Assembly (NCBI GenBank): GCA_008828725.1
Contig: MEHQ01003342.1
Coordinates: forward strand, 263,054-327,053
DNA: 64,000 nt
From: Saccharina japonica
Lineage: Eukaryota; Sar; Phaeophyceae; Laminariales; Laminariaceae
Direction: 5' to 3'
Shown here: positions 41,870 through 50,464 of the stretch, one piece after another
Numbering within the stretch: the stretch's first letter is position 1
Layout: every line of letters begins with the position of its first letter
The notes under the pieces: generated by a model
What the model saw: only the letters and a program-made list of their open reading frames with translations
Database searches by the model: none
Told to the model about the DNA's origin: nothing
Made by a program: the position numbers and the translations under genes

Positions 41870-44265
41870 CTGGCGACTTTTAGTTATCCACCTTACAGCT
41901 CTACTGCTTGAGTGGTTGATTGAATCGATTGATTGCTGGGACTGAGGATTGATTGAGTGATTGAGTGATTGATTGAGTGACTGAGTGATTGATTGATTGC
42001 TGGGATTGATTGGTTGATTGATTGAGTTGATTGATTGGATTGATTGGATTGATTGAGTGATTGATTGATTGATGGATTGACTGATTGATTGATGGATTGA
42101 CTGATTCATTGACTGATTCATTGAATGATTGATTTGATTGATTGGATTGATTTGACTGATTGGATTGATTGGATTGATTGATTGATTTTGATTGGATGGA
42201 TTGTCTAATTTGCCGCAAAACAGGTGGAGAAGGGAATGGCGGGGATCAAGCCGAAGTCTAACAAGCCCGGGCGGGAGGTGACGACGGCCCAGCAGCTCTC
42301 CGGGCTCTGCAAGAAGGCAATCCAGGTGAAAAACGACTCTACAATAACTTTAATTGCAAAAATGCCGTCAAAGAGCGTTGAGTTCTCAAAAGGGTGCTAT
42401 TATCGTTTTTCGGCGCTTATTTTCTCGAGAACGTTAACCCCTTCAGAACTGCAACCACTTTTTTGGGACAAAACTACTTGGAATTAGTGTGGTCTCATTT
42501 TTGGAGTAGTAAAAGGGTTAAGGGTGCTATTGTCGAACATGGGATTTTCGGAACGCTCTCGGCCAGATGCGTTCCGAAAACATTTTTCAGTTCGGTTTTT
42601 CTATTCGGTATTTATATTCGGTATTGACAATCTTCCTGTTCTGGAAAAAACGAGCGCTGACAAACGAGCGCACCACTGTGCGAAATCAACGCTAAAAATC
42701 TACGTTATTCGTATATAGAGCGAGCATAGCAGTCGATGCCACCATCACTATTAATAGCAGAACAACTTTTACAACATACCGCTCTGTCCCGAAATATAAT
42801 CACATTTCGCACATTAATATTTAATGAAAATTGTGCTTATATTTCGGGACAAGTGGCACCAATTTGTCCGGAAATGTATGGGCCGTTTGGGTGACTCACA
42901 TAAAGGCAATAAACGTTGCTTACATTTCCGGACAGTGGTACTACTGTAGGCAAATGCCAAAAATAGGTATACCTTACGATTTTTGAGCCACAGATAGGTA
43001 CACCACATATTGCACTCGGGAAGAGGCTTCCTGCTGTGGCCCGATCGCACCTGTTTTTGGCTGAAAGGCTCCAGGTACACCTCTGTTTTGTCTAGTCAAG
43101 TTGGGCTTTGCAGTGGTTACCCCGATTCAAGAGCGCCCCGTGACAAGCCAAGCCAAAAACAAGCGCTCTTAACTGCACATTGCTCTTATCTGTAGTGGGC
43201 AATATACAGTTTTTAGCAAAATAGGCGGGACATGCCGTTTTGACCGCTCGTTAACCCCTTAAGAACTGGTCCCACGTATTTGCGAACAAACTACTTGGAA
43301 TTATTACGTAGAGTGATTTTTTTTTCAGTTATGAGTGGGTTAAAATCCCGAATGCTCTCATCTTGGGGTGCTCTTAAATCGGGGTACCTACCCACTGTAC
43401 GTACCTGTTTCGGGCTTCGATTGTACAGTAGTACCTGTAAATTGTTCAACCTGTACCTGCAAAGGACCTCTTCCCGGCTGTCGTTTAAGCCTCTACGCTG
43501 GACCCTCCACATGGAGAATCTTACCCGCCCCCTATATATCCTCGGGTTTCCGGGTAGCTCTTGACAAATGAGATGGACCAACAGAAGAAAAATAAGGAGA
43601 AAAAAGTGATGCTTTTCTTAACCTCCCTCCGACCCGCAACCGACCGTTCCCGTGGCACGGGGCAGGCGTTCGAGAAGAACCCGGAAAAGGGGATGATGGT
43701 GGAATACCCCAGCATTCCCGTCGGCATCGTGGAGACTGTCCTGCCGAACCACTACCAGGTGGAGGTGACTCCGTGGGAGAGCGAGCGGATGATGAACGCC
43801 ACGCAAACCTACTCCAAGGTATATAACTTGACTTCGACTTGACTGACTGTGGCTGTGACTGGCCGACCGCTGTTTTGGGTGTCCGGATAGTTGTTGTTTT
43901 TGTCCGGGTATCGTAGAAAATGTGACTTACGAATAAATGTAGTGTTGTTTGTTTCAAATATGTACGTACGTCAGCTGTGATGTACGTATTGTTTTTTAAG
44001 GATCATAACATGAGTCGACATCGTGTGTGTGCCCCACGCTCCACCCCAACCCCCTCACCCCAACCCAACCCCCCCACCCCAGACCCCCAACCCCACCCCA
44101 CCCCCACCTCCACCCCCCACTCCACCCCCCCACTCCACCCCCAACAATTTGACAGCGTGGCTTCATTTCATCAAGCCTTACGACTCGAAATTCACGAAGA
44201 ACACAGGAACCAAAGCACGAGCCGCTTCCGTAGCGGTCACGGAAGCTGCTCAGAAATTTCTGTAA
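25166..44265 (+). CDS. type II membrane protein with sulfotransferase-like P-loop domain, 14 exons
   Basis: Exons: 25166-25425, 33431-33594, 34365-34537, 35369-35431, 35886-35963, 36385-36510, 37243-37361, 37856-37979, 39477-39575, 40162-40230, 42224-42325, 43666-43818, 44001-44022, 44156-44265. All are GT..AG, all phases agree, sum 1662 nt = 553 residues plus stop. Residues 1-67 are basic and low-complexity; about 68-87 is one membrane helix (STTVVLVSLMAVVGIL), so an N-in Golgi/ER type II anchor is likely. The P-loop is FIFHETRCGSTLVANMIAS (5'-phosphosulfate-binding type), followed by HTCPKCSKEN, then FPEVPWIFIFREPVEVMMS, which resembles the 3'-phosphate-binding strand of sulfotransferases. 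The C-terminus is SVAVTEAAQKFL. The family is inferred; the substrate is unknown. Confidence 0.82.
26230..26510. repeat. ACTCCGAGTACT-type palindromic repeats
   Basis: Many AGTACT, GGAGTAT and CCGAGTA units with unit length about 40-45 bp (ACTGGGAGTATG.GCAGTACTGA). Similar tracts are at 27830-27905 and 28660-28905. In the intron of the sulfotransferase-like gene. Confidence 0.8.
26524..27672. mobile_element. 1.1-kb TIR element flanked by TA, with GCA-rich interior
   Basis: The left end GAGTGTTTGCG and right end CGCAAACACTC are perfect inverted repeats, each flanked by TA. The interior carries a second GTTTGCGATAGAAGTAAA at 26606 and a GCA-rich stretch 26808-27020 that opens frames on both strands (poly-Leu, poly-Ala). 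No transposase was recognised. TA flanks fit a Tc1/mariner-type or similar mover. Confidence 0.7.
28097..28418. mobile_element. Mutator-like MITE carrying telomere-like repeats, 322 bp
   Basis: Flanked by perfect 9-bp duplications GCATCGATG at 28088-28096 and 28419-28427. Ends GAGGGGTGGACAAA and TTTGTCCACTACT are imperfect inverted repeats. The interior has ACCCTAACCCGAACCCGAAC. No protein. A relative is at 29742-29923. Confidence 0.8.
28440..28662. mobile_element. GTGCTACCTCTA repeat with nested TTAA MITE
   Basis: Host flanks TTTTGGG and GGAGCCCCCATCATT surround a nested insert (28500-28598) that begins and ends with TTAACCC..GGGTTAA and has a strong internal palindrome GTCCCGTTTTGGGGACAA. 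Compare the empty site at 10490-10510. Confidence 0.8.
28923..29220. mobile_element. TIR element GTAGGGCTGGGC, 298 bp
   Basis: Perfect 12-bp inverted ends GTAGGGCTGGGC / GCCCAGCCCTAC. The interior has repeated CAGTAGATTAC.. GCCAGTA motifs. No target duplication was recognised. Confidence 0.8.
29575..30012. mobile_element. GAAATCCCGGGGGG repeat with nested Mutator-like MITE
   Basis: The host matches 32868-33125 (TTGAAATCC..GGGGGGGTGTCGCAAGCTG, CGTTCCTCGTAC, TTCTTGAAAGCTA, CACCGA.CAGCCCAAAC). An insert 29742-29923 interrupts it and is absent from the other copy. Confidence 0.8.
29742..29923. mobile_element. Mutator-like MITE, 182 bp, with TTAGGG units
   Basis: Perfect 9-bp target duplication CTCTTCTTG at 29733-29741 and 29924-29932. 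Ends TAGTGGACAAA and TTTGTCCACCCCT. The interior has AGGGTTAGGGTTAGGGTT. Confidence 0.85.
30118..30375 (-). mobile_element. tRNA-derived SINE, partial
   Basis: Body landmarks GGGGTCACAAAGTAAGCGCT and TTTTTATCGCGACAAA read on the plus strand are the complement of the SINE body. The tRNA-like head is missing. Confidence 0.75.
30860..30952. mobile_element. GGGGGACC-type MITE, truncated next to a SINE
   Basis: Left end TTACCGAGGACAAAAGTAAA and core GGACCAAATATTGC. It breaks at TAGGTCCCTG where the T-rich SINE tail starts. Confidence 0.65.
30958..31295 (-). mobile_element. tRNA-derived SINE, full length, best tRNA head
   Basis: On the minus strand the head reads GGTCGCCCCGGTGGTCTAAC TGGTAGCC (A box) and GAGGGTTCGATTCTC (B box), then the family body AAATTCGACGAGAGTTGACG and a tail of TAAATGGGATGGAC plus A run. 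This is a second head subfamily, distinct from 12944-13288. Confidence 0.88.
31300..32630. other. intron 1 of the sulfotransferase-like gene, mixed non-coding
   Basis: Contains a telomere-like AGGGTTGGGGTTAGGGTTAG (about 32150-32170), a CCT array (32299-32333) and a partial GGGGGACC MITE (32557-32595). No exon with matching phase was found. Confidence 0.55.
32868..33125. mobile_element. GAAATCCGGGGGG repeat, uninterrupted copy
   Basis: Matches 29575-30012 but without the 182-bp Mutator-like insert. It reads CATTTCTTGAAAGCTAC through the target site. Confidence 0.75.
33850..34195. repeat. two tandem units of about 150 bp, GA-rich
   Basis: GACAGCGGCGGTGACAGAGA (and variant at 33885) and CTCCCATTGCACGCTGTGAC (34011 and 34173) recur, with GGGAGGGAGG tracts between. 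In intron 2 just upstream of exon 3. Confidence 0.8.
34615..34795 (+). mobile_element. two heads of the poly-G-headed repeat
   Basis: Heads at about 34618-34665 and 34748-34785, each behind a G-rich run, no body. A third, longer head (35645-35775) follows. Confidence 0.75.
35640..35775 (+). mobile_element. poly-G-headed repeat, head half
   Basis: GTGCATGGCCGTAGTCGTAT through GCCGGGACGGAGCACGTTGG and TTGCTTGCACCAAGCGCGAA. It lies 110 bp upstream of exon 5. Confidence 0.8.
36037..36090. repeat. GGT trinucleotide repeat
   Basis: About 16 GGT units in the intron between exons 5 and 6. Confidence 0.9.
36228..36305. repeat. GGTACCGG/GGTGCCGG minisatellite
   Basis: Repeated 6-bp GGTRCC / GGTTCC units, about 12 copies, upstream of exon 6. 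Confidence 0.85.
37141..37200. repeat. TTTG tetranucleotide array
   Basis: About 14 perfect TTTG units. It contributes to the pyrimidine-rich region before exon 7. Confidence 0.95.
37243..37361 (+). CDS. sulfotransferase-like gene, exon 7 (P-loop)
   Basis: Encodes RILEESPVPVSSPTGF then the P-loop HETRCGSTLVANM. It ends AT before a GTGCGT donor. AT+G at the next exon gives Met in TNIMWSESTG, so the phase is consistent. The acceptor lies about 40 bp after a TTTG array (37141-37200). Confidence 0.88.
38000..38170. repeat. TGTC/TGCC and GTGT-rich array
   Basis: Imperfect CTGTCTGCCTGTCTG runs directly after the exon 8 donor, grading into GTGT tracts. Confidence 0.9.
38425..38530. repeat. GAGGATTTCGTCGAAA repeat, second copy
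   Basis: Partner of 19118-19215. Confidence 0.7.
38880..39392 (-). mobile_element. poly-G-headed repeat family, near-complete minus copy
   Basis: From GGTTGGGTTGGCGTCGGTTG through GCGGTCACCAAAGCCGGCGG, CCGCCTCAGAGGCGGTTCTT, CAGGATGCAGCTCACCCTCC to a C run (39378-39392). About 510 bp; a second head fragment follows to 39437. It lies just upstream of exon 9. Confidence 0.9.
39700..39845 (-). repeat. GATC-rich family, short copy
   Basis: TATCTACAGATAAATCATG, ACAGATCATGATCTGCAGA, and CTCACCTGCCGTTGTGAGA match the complement of 44990-45130. Confidence 0.65.
40021..40075. repeat. CACC(C) array
   Basis: CCCA units in the intron before exon 10. Confidence 0.9.
40445..40678. mobile_element. GAGGAGCTCTATAC...GTGCTACCTCTA repeat copy
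   Basis: TCACTTGAGGAGCTCTATAC, TTTTGGAGGAAAATAAAAGT, and AAAAGTGCTACCTCTATCGC. No TTAA insert; the site reads GGGGTATAAAGG. Confidence 0.75.
40684..40960. repeat. GATT tetranucleotide array
   Basis: Long GATTGATT array with interruptions. A second one is at 41910-42195 in the same intron. Confidence 0.95.
41048..41265 (+). mobile_element. tRNA-derived SINE, 5'-truncated
   Basis: GTGGGTAGGCGGAATTCGAC, AGTCGACGAGGGAAGAGAGT, ending AAATGGGATAGAAAAAAAAA. A GGGGGACC-type MITE starts within 20 bp. Confidence 0.8.
41279..41380. mobile_element. GGGGGACC-type MITE, left end replaced
   Basis: Core GTAATCAGGACCAAATATGA and right end TTACTGTGGTCCCCCGTAA. The left inverted repeat is lost at the SINE junction. 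Confidence 0.65.
41700..41820. mobile_element. GGGGGACC-type MITE
   Basis: TACGAAGGACCACAGTACAT, core GACCAAATATTGGTTG, end TTATTATGCCCCCCGTAA. An internal CAGGTACCAGGTAT insertion expands it. Confidence 0.75.
41838..41870. repeat. AGT trinucleotide repeat
   Basis: Eleven AGT units. Confidence 0.9.
41910..42195. repeat. GATT/GAGTGATT array upstream of exon 11
   Basis: GATT units with GAGT, GGAT and CTGATTCATT variants, ending 30 bp before the exon 11 acceptor. Confidence 0.95.
42433..42522. mobile_element. TTAA MITE (about 90 bp)
   Basis: TTAACCCCTTCAGAACTG at the left and AAAAGGGTTAA at the right around AAACTACTTGGAATTAGTGT. Flanking host sequence GGGTGCTATT(A/G)TCG is duplicated on both sides. 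Confidence 0.8.
42788..42945. mobile_element. two adjacent small hairpin elements
   Basis: GTCCCGAAATATAA..TTATATTTCGGGAC (42789-42861) is followed at once by TTGTCCGGAAATGTA..TTACATTTCCGGACA (42868-42937). Both are imperfect palindromes with related ends. Confidence 0.75.
43110..43385. mobile_element. CCCCGATTCAAGAGCGC repeat with nested TTAA MITE
   Basis: Same host as 7855-8010 (empty site TGACCGCTC..TCCCAAAATGCTC). The insert 43252-43341 starts TTAACCCCTTAAGAACTG and ends GAGTGGGTTAA. Confidence 0.8.
44001..44022 (+). CDS. 22-nt microexon of the sulfotransferase-like gene
   Basis: GATCATAACATGAGTCGACA + TC between a TTTTTTAAG acceptor and a GTGTGT donor, encoding DHNMSRH plus the first base of a Pro codon. 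With it, exon 12 (phase 0 end) joins exon 14 (2-nt start) in frame as YSKDHNMSRHPWLHFIKPY. Skipping it shifts the frame. Confidence 0.7.
44023..44155 (+). repeat. short C-rich intron between microexon and terminal exon
   Basis: 133 bp, almost entirely C and A on the plus strand (CCCCACCCCAACCC). The sense-strand pyrimidine content may make up the splicing signal for the last exon. Confidence 0.75.
44156..44265 (+). CDS. sulfotransferase-like gene, terminal exon
   Basis: Acceptor AATTTGACAG follows a 120-bp C-rich, A-interrupted tract. It encodes WLHFIKPYDSKFTKNTG and ends SVAVTEAAQKFL then TAA at 44263. Confidence 0.8.
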
Positions 44266-44829
44266 CCGGACTTTTACAACTCCGAAACTGCAAAGCCTGT
44301 CACGGAAGAGGGGAGGGAGGTGAAGATGACGAGCGTAGCCAAGAATAGTTTTGGTAACCGTGGGAATTACCCCCGCGATTACCCCGAAAAGGTCGAAAAA
44401 GGCAACGAAGGTAGATATACTGTTCGTAGAAAAATGGTTACCGTTGGAACTGCCCCGCAATTACCCAACCCCGAGATGTCGAAAAGGGCAACGAGAATTC
44501 TGCGTTAATTTTACGAGGATATTAACCGTGGTATCCCCTAATTACCCCGATACTCGAAAGATGCGGCGAGTATAATTTCCGTAAAAAATGGTAACCGTGA
44601 AGGAATACCAGTACCCCGCAATTACCCCCGAGACATCGTGATGGAAACAAAGATAATTTATTGAGTAGTTTTTATTTTTAGCTTGCATAAGGGGTACAGG
44701 AGGTAGTGTGTCGGTATGTTGGAAGGGTTGTGCGGGGGTTGTCGCAATCGTTGTACCGTGCGATAATGTTGTGTGTCGGGATTTTTTTGGCTCTTTCAGA
44801 GGGGCGAGGTTGCACATCTCGGACTGACC

Positions 44830-45130
44830 ATCGATTCCCACGTGATATCACGTGATGATCTATAAGCAGTAGACCTTTCAGGGCAGATGGATTCCTGATA
44901 TGTGGGGTCTTAGCTCATGTTGCCGGGTGGGAGCCGTACAGCCTGCATGATCTCGTAGCACATGTTTCCTGGGCTGGATCTGTACTATGCAGATCCTCCA
45001 CATCCTGTCACAACGGCAGGTGAGGAGTTGGATGATCTATATCATGATCTGTCTGTAGATGATCTAGATCATGATCTATCTGTAGATGATCTAGATCATG
45101 ACCTATCTGTAGATGATCTGCCCGAGTTGC
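44830..45130 (+). repeat. GATC-rich family copy with ATCTGTAGATGATCTAG units
   Basis: Contains TTGCCGGGTGGGAGCCGTAC, GCACATGTTTCCTGGGCTGG, CAGATCCTCCACATCCTGTC, and four GATGATCTAGATCATGATCT units of about 27 bp (45030-45120). Confidence 0.8.
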
Positions 45131-45727
45131 ACAAGGTCGCTTGGGGCGTTTACTTTCGTGACTTTGAACGGGGCACTGATACCGCTAGCGTGTTGTGCCC
45201 GTGTCTTCTTTGTCTCCCTGTAGTCTTGTGTCGGTCTTGTTTTGGTCTTGCTGTTGTGCTAACGTGTTGGAAAATATCGAAGATGATGTGATGGGAAATA
45301 TGGAGCCACTGCACATCGTGCAAATCATATGATACCTGGTACCAAGGTATACTATCTGCCAGGGGCTAAATACGTACGGCAGAGTCTGCAGCGTGCCTTC
45401 GCTCTCAATGGTAGCGAGGGAAACCACACGACGAACCGACCAATCGGGTGATGGCGGTGGCTCACGCACAACGAGCGTCAACGACAGCGGGCAGGTAGGC
45501 ATGCGGGCCTTGCATGCCTGCATGCAGCAGTTGCTTTTTTTTCGTGCCCTTTCTTTTTCGTTGTTGTTGGTGTTTTCTTTTTCTTTTCCCGAGGAAAAAA
45601 GAAGAAACGCACTCGCGGGAAGAAAAGGCACGCATTGCATGCAGTTTTTTTTCGTCTTTATTTTGCTTTCCCGCGTGCGACTAAACGCTCTCTCGGGAGA
45701 GTAACGGAGAGAGAGGCGGGAATTGAG

Positions 45728-46050
45728 GGGGGTGTACTCATGTCATGCACGGCCGTGGTCGTAATTGAGGAGGGGGTGTACTCATGTCATGCATGACTGT
45801 AGTCATACTTGAAGGGGGGGGGTACTCATTATGTCTTGCACGGCCGTAGTCGTATGACCATAAAGACCCTCGCATTCCTACAATGCCGGGCCGGAGCATG
45901 TCGGGTTTTCACCAACCAGGCAGACATTGCTTACACCAAGCGCGAAGTACCGTGAAGTATTGGGCGAGTCGCATGAAGGGTGAGCTGCATCCCACTTAAG
46001 AACCGCCTGTGAGCCGGACTTGCACTGGATGACAGCTTCGAGTGAATTGT
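45728..46050 (+). mobile_element. poly-G-headed repeat with three tandem heads
   Basis: Heads at about 45735, 45777 and 45826, each G-rich run plus TACTCAT...CATGCA, then one body to CCGGACTTGCACTGGATGAC. The 3' part is absent. Confidence 0.85.
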
Positions 46051-47149
46051 TTTTTTTTTGGGTGTGGCGGGGGTCGGAGGCGGGCTAAGCGGGAAAGTGG
46101 GGGGGGGCGGGGTCGGAAGAGACGCTATCGGTCAACGCATTCTGCCGGAATATTCTTCCTTCCGAAAGTATCGTCGCGGCGTTAGTTAGTGCGAGCGCGC
46201 GCGAGGAGGCGGAGGAGGGGTGAAGTGAAAGCGTTTTAGCGGGGATAGCATTGATCAGCAAGGGGTTCGTGTACGCATACCTTCCGGTACGTTGTTGAAC
46301 GTAGTAATGTATAGAGTTATGTAGCCGTTGATGGTGATGGTTATATAGCCGTTGCCGGTGATAGCAAAGAAGGCGGAGGTGGGGGAAGGGAGGGGAGGTG
46401 GGGATGGGGAAGGTGGGTGGGGACCCCTTGCTCCGGGCGAGTTGTGCGTGTTAGTAAAAAAACGCGCTCGTTTTTTTTCCTTTCCATCTCTCCGCGGCCA
46501 GTCCGGGGCGGTCCCCACTATTTTCTCCTGAGCTGACGCCTGTGCTATTGATTGTGCTTCTGCTGCTGCGGGTGCTACTCGTGCTGCTGCTGCTGCTGCT
46601 ACTCATGCTGCTGCTCCTGCTGTTACCGTTGATGTGCCGTGTGTGTGCGTTCCGTTCGTTGTATTTTTTTTCCTTAGAACAATCGGCGAGAGGGTGGGGA
46701 GGGTGCCTTTGACGCATCATGCTCTCTATATAGCAGTTTCATACATAAAACAGTACAGTTCAAAAAGAGGGGGGGGGGGGGTTCAAGGAGAGTTATATAA
46801 GGAGTGTTGCCTCGATACGGTTTTGGCCTGTCGTCGATATGATAAAGTACGCACGTATATGCCAGGTGTACCTTATGCTTTGCGTTCATGGGGGTTCGAA
46901 TTCGTTTTCGTTTTTTTTTGTGATGCGTTTTTTTCTTTGGCTTTTATGGAAGAAGCTTTTTAAGTATAATATCAGCTCCGCCGATAACTTTTTTTTGTTC
47001 GCTATTTCGTATTTAATGTGTGCGTGTTTTTTTGTGTGTTTCCCGGACCATCTTAGCAGCCGCATGGCGAGAGAGAAAAAAACGTTTCCGGAAAGAGGGT
47101 GAAAGAAAACGGTGTCATACACCCAACAGATAATCGAGATCCCCTCTTT

Positions 47150-47345
47150 TCGTCACACAGATTTTTCAGGATTCCTGACCTGTACCAGGAATGATCTACT
47201 AACTATATGTACGAGTAGCTCGTTTTTTTCTGGGTGGGAGCAAATAGTCTGCATGGTCCAGCACAGGTTCCTGGATTGGATCTGCGCTATATCCTGCCGT
47301 GCATCTCGTAACGGCAGGTTAGGATCTAAAGATCATGACAAGGTT
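47150..47345 (+). repeat. GATC-rich family, diverged copy
   Basis: TTTTTCAGGATTCCTGACC, CAGCACAGGTTCCTGGATTG, ATCCTGCCGTGCATCTCGTA and ACGGCAGGTTAGGATCT. Confidence 0.65.
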
Positions 47346-48869
47346 TGCATTCAGGTGGGATGTTTTGCCCACGGGGACATGAGTACAGATGGATGGATCT
47401 CGTCGTACATACGAAACTGCCATTAGATAGCGTGTCATCCGGAATGAATCGGGCGCTGAGAGTTGTTCTAGAAGAAGCGTTTCGTCACACACACGTGATT
47501 AATTTAAGAAAAAACAAAAAGTCAAAATTCTGAAACCTCCAAAGCTCTCGTGTGCGCAAAGGTTTTTCCGTCAGTCTGGAGTAAACCTCGAACCGCTTCG
47601 TATACAAATCTGAAGACGAAATCTTGAAGCGGAGATATGAGATATGAGGGGGGGGGGTTTTTCGGACCCTGGGGCTACTGTGACAGCTACTGTTGTAGTA
47701 CTGTCATCGCTCATAGCCCCGGCGGGGCGTCACTCCGCGGCCAGCCACTACCCAACAAAAACGCAAACGCCATGCCAGTACGAACCCAATAATCGGGCTG
47801 GGCCTCTTGTGCCACTTCCCACCGAGTTTAGCGCCTCAGCCCGTCCACTCTCTCGACGTGACTTATTTCCTCGCGCGGCAGGCTTTACAGACAGACACAA
47901 AGGTTGATATGGTTGTATGCTTTTATTTTTGAGTAAGCCACAGCAGCAGCAGCAGCAGCAGCAAGTTGCAGTGCTCGTACATCGTACGTACAGCAGCAGT
48001 ACGTCGACCTGTGGCCCCACGGGGCCCGGGGGATACGGCCGGCGAGGGGCCTCCCTGGGACAGAGAGGGGGGGTGTCGATTGACACCCTTCGCATGACCG
48101 CCGTGTAGAGCACAGAGCACACACACACGTACGCAGCACTAGCAGCAGCACCATCTGCGAGTCCTTGTACCTCGTGCGTACACTATGACAGCCTCTTCGT
48201 TGTTCATTGTTAAACTGTTGGTCTGCTCATCGGCTATTCTAGTTATTGCATTCGGAACCCGTGTTATCATTGTAGCTGCTGCGCTATCCATCGAGGGCTG
48301 GCTGTAATTCGTTCGCAATCAATCGAGAGCTCTGCCAGTACTGCAGCAGCAAGCAGTACACTCCTCGTGTCTTGCGTTGTAAGCAAAGTCTAGCCCTTCC
48401 TGTACAATAGTCCACGGAATCAGAGAGGCATACTTGGCACGCACGCGGGGTTTATTAGCCGGGCGGGGCGCGAGTCGGGTCGGGGTTGCGTATCGCGCCT
48501 GTACACATACTCGTGGTACAGCACCCCTCCCCTCACTCTTCAACCTCTCGCGTTCAAAAACAAAACTAGACTCTTAGGAAACCAGTTCGCGGCTCCTACG
48601 AGTACCCGAGAACTATTAGCTCTACGGTTACGTTCCAAACAGGAACGGGAAACCGAGTAAGAAGCAGACAACTGGTCCAGGTTGGATTTTTTATTTGAGA
48701 TTGAGTGGAGTTCTACACTTTCCCCTACAGTAGGCTTAACTATGAGTAGGGCAGCGTCTCCGTATGTTTCCGTCGTGATCTCCTCGTGCGTGCGCCCAAC
48801 CTCCATAAAAGTAACCCTAAGAAAATGCAGTACACTGGGGAACAGCAGAGCAATAACGCATATCGTTGT

Positions 48870-49165
48870 GTGAGGCCATTTGTTAGGGCATTAGTCTGTT
48901 GGGCTACTGGTAAAAGGTATACCGACTACCTACCCAACCTAAGCCTTATAACACTCTCCCCCCCCCTGGAACGGACCGGGAGAAACGGGTCGACGCGTGC
49001 CACCAACACGCGGTTTCAATTTCTGGGGATCCAGAAGTGTTTTTTCAGATTCTTGACATGAGGAAATTCGCTTTTCTTTAAAAAATCGTTTTATGGTGGA
49101 CGTGAGATTCGAACTCACGACCAACGCCCTATGTCGTGCCGACGACGCCACGTGTGATATGATCA
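48870..49165 (-). repeat. tRNA-derived repeat fragment (second family)
   Basis: On the minus strand GTCGTGAGTTCGAATCTCAC forms a tRNA-like T arm with CGTCCACC after it, but no pairing 5' acceptor strand. The adjacent CTTATAACACTCTCCCCCCC..GAACGG block recurs at 55830-55865. It is not a functional tRNA gene by structure. Confidence 0.6.
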
Positions 49166-49734
49166 GGATAAGGACACAGAGTATCCCTTGCCAGTTTTGC
49201 CTATTGAACAGGTACTCGTTGGTACTCACGAGTGTTGTTTGCTTAGAAATACGATAGAAGAAGAGCAGCAGCTGTGTTCCTTTTTGCACGATGAAATACA
49301 TAAAGACTTGAGGCTCGCGTTGCCCTGCCTTGGAAACCCCTGGTTTCCATCTAAGATACGCCTCCCGAGTACTACAAACACGATCCCAATACCTGTTACC
49401 AGGTAATTACCGGTATCTCCACGTACTTCAAGCAGTACAGTAACTGTTGCCTCTGCTCTACAGTATGTATAAGTAAGCGAACCCGTGACTACAAGGACGT
49501 AATTTTGATGTGCCTCTCAGTGACAACGCCGGTTCACAGAGCCCTCTACAGCAGTACCAGGCTGCAGTACACGGACGTTTTGCACTATCGTTAACAGGTG
49601 GGGTTTCCAGCCGTATCAGTCTGATGTGTACGAGTGAGTGCAATCAACTGCATACTCGATGAATACGCGACGGAGCAAGCACAGAAGACGTGCATGACAA
49701 GCGCAAGCTAGCACACGGGTCATGACCCGACCCG

Positions 49735-50275
49735 CGGGTCGGGCCAGAAACTTTTAGAAAGCTCACGGGCCGGGCCCCGCGGGTCGGACCAGGATTTTTT
49801 TTTGGTCGGGTCGGGTCGGGTCGGGTCGGGTCGGGTCGGGTCGGGCGGCCGGGTCGGGTCGGGTCGGATCGGGTCGGGTCGGGTCGGGTCCGGCCGGGTC
49901 GGGTCGGGTCGGATCGGGTCGGGTCGGGTCGGGTCCGGCCGGGTCGGGTCGGGTCGGATCGGGTCGGGTCGGGTCGGGTCCGGCCGGGTCGGGTCGGGTC
50001 GGATCGGGTCGGGTCGGGTCGGGTCCGGCCGGGTCGGGTCGGGTCGGATCGGGTCGGGTCGGGTCGGGTCCGGCCGGGTCGGGTCGGGTCGGATCGGGTC
50101 GGGTCGGGTCGGGTCCGGCCGGGTCGGGTGCTCTTCCGATCCGGGTCGGATCGGGTCGGGTCGGGTCGGGTCGGGTCGGGTCGGGTCAGGAGGTTTTCAA
50201 ACTCTCACGGGTTGGGTTGGGTCACCCTTGTCCGACCCGACCCGACCCGACCCGATCCGCGAGGTTTGAACCGAC
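49735..50275. repeat. GGGTC pentamer satellite with 45-bp higher-order units
   Basis: GGGTC units run from 49803 to 50187. CGGCC variants at 49891, 49936, 49981, 50026, 50071 and 50116 are exactly 45 bp apart, and GGATC variants keep the same phase. The flanks are inverted (GACCCGACCCGCGGGTCGGG left, CCGACCCGACCCGACCCGA right). Confidence 0.95.
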
Positions 50276-50464
50276 TAGTAAACAACCCTGGAATTTAGTC
50301 ATTACTTTGTAGAAAGCAAGGAAGGAGGAGTTAACGTGTACCAGCAATTACCAGGCATAACAATAAGAGGTACTGGAGAATAGGAGTCACCGTATAGGTT
50401 CATCGCCGCGGGGTAACGACAAGAATGAAATACGCTGTTGTCCCGCTCGAAGACGGCGGCGGCA

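Noticed and set aside
45393-45500. Possible exon near 45405-45498
   Set aside because: Both strands are open with plausible splice sites, but no partner exon or family match was found on either strand.
49086-49165. tRNA gene on the minus strand
   Set aside because: The T arm and 3' strand look good but there is no matching 5' acceptor strand or anticodon arm; it is a tRNA-derived repeat.
49802-50269. 155-codon frame of VGSGR repeats
   Set aside because: Translation of the GGGTC satellite; the flanks are inverted repeat, not gene-like.
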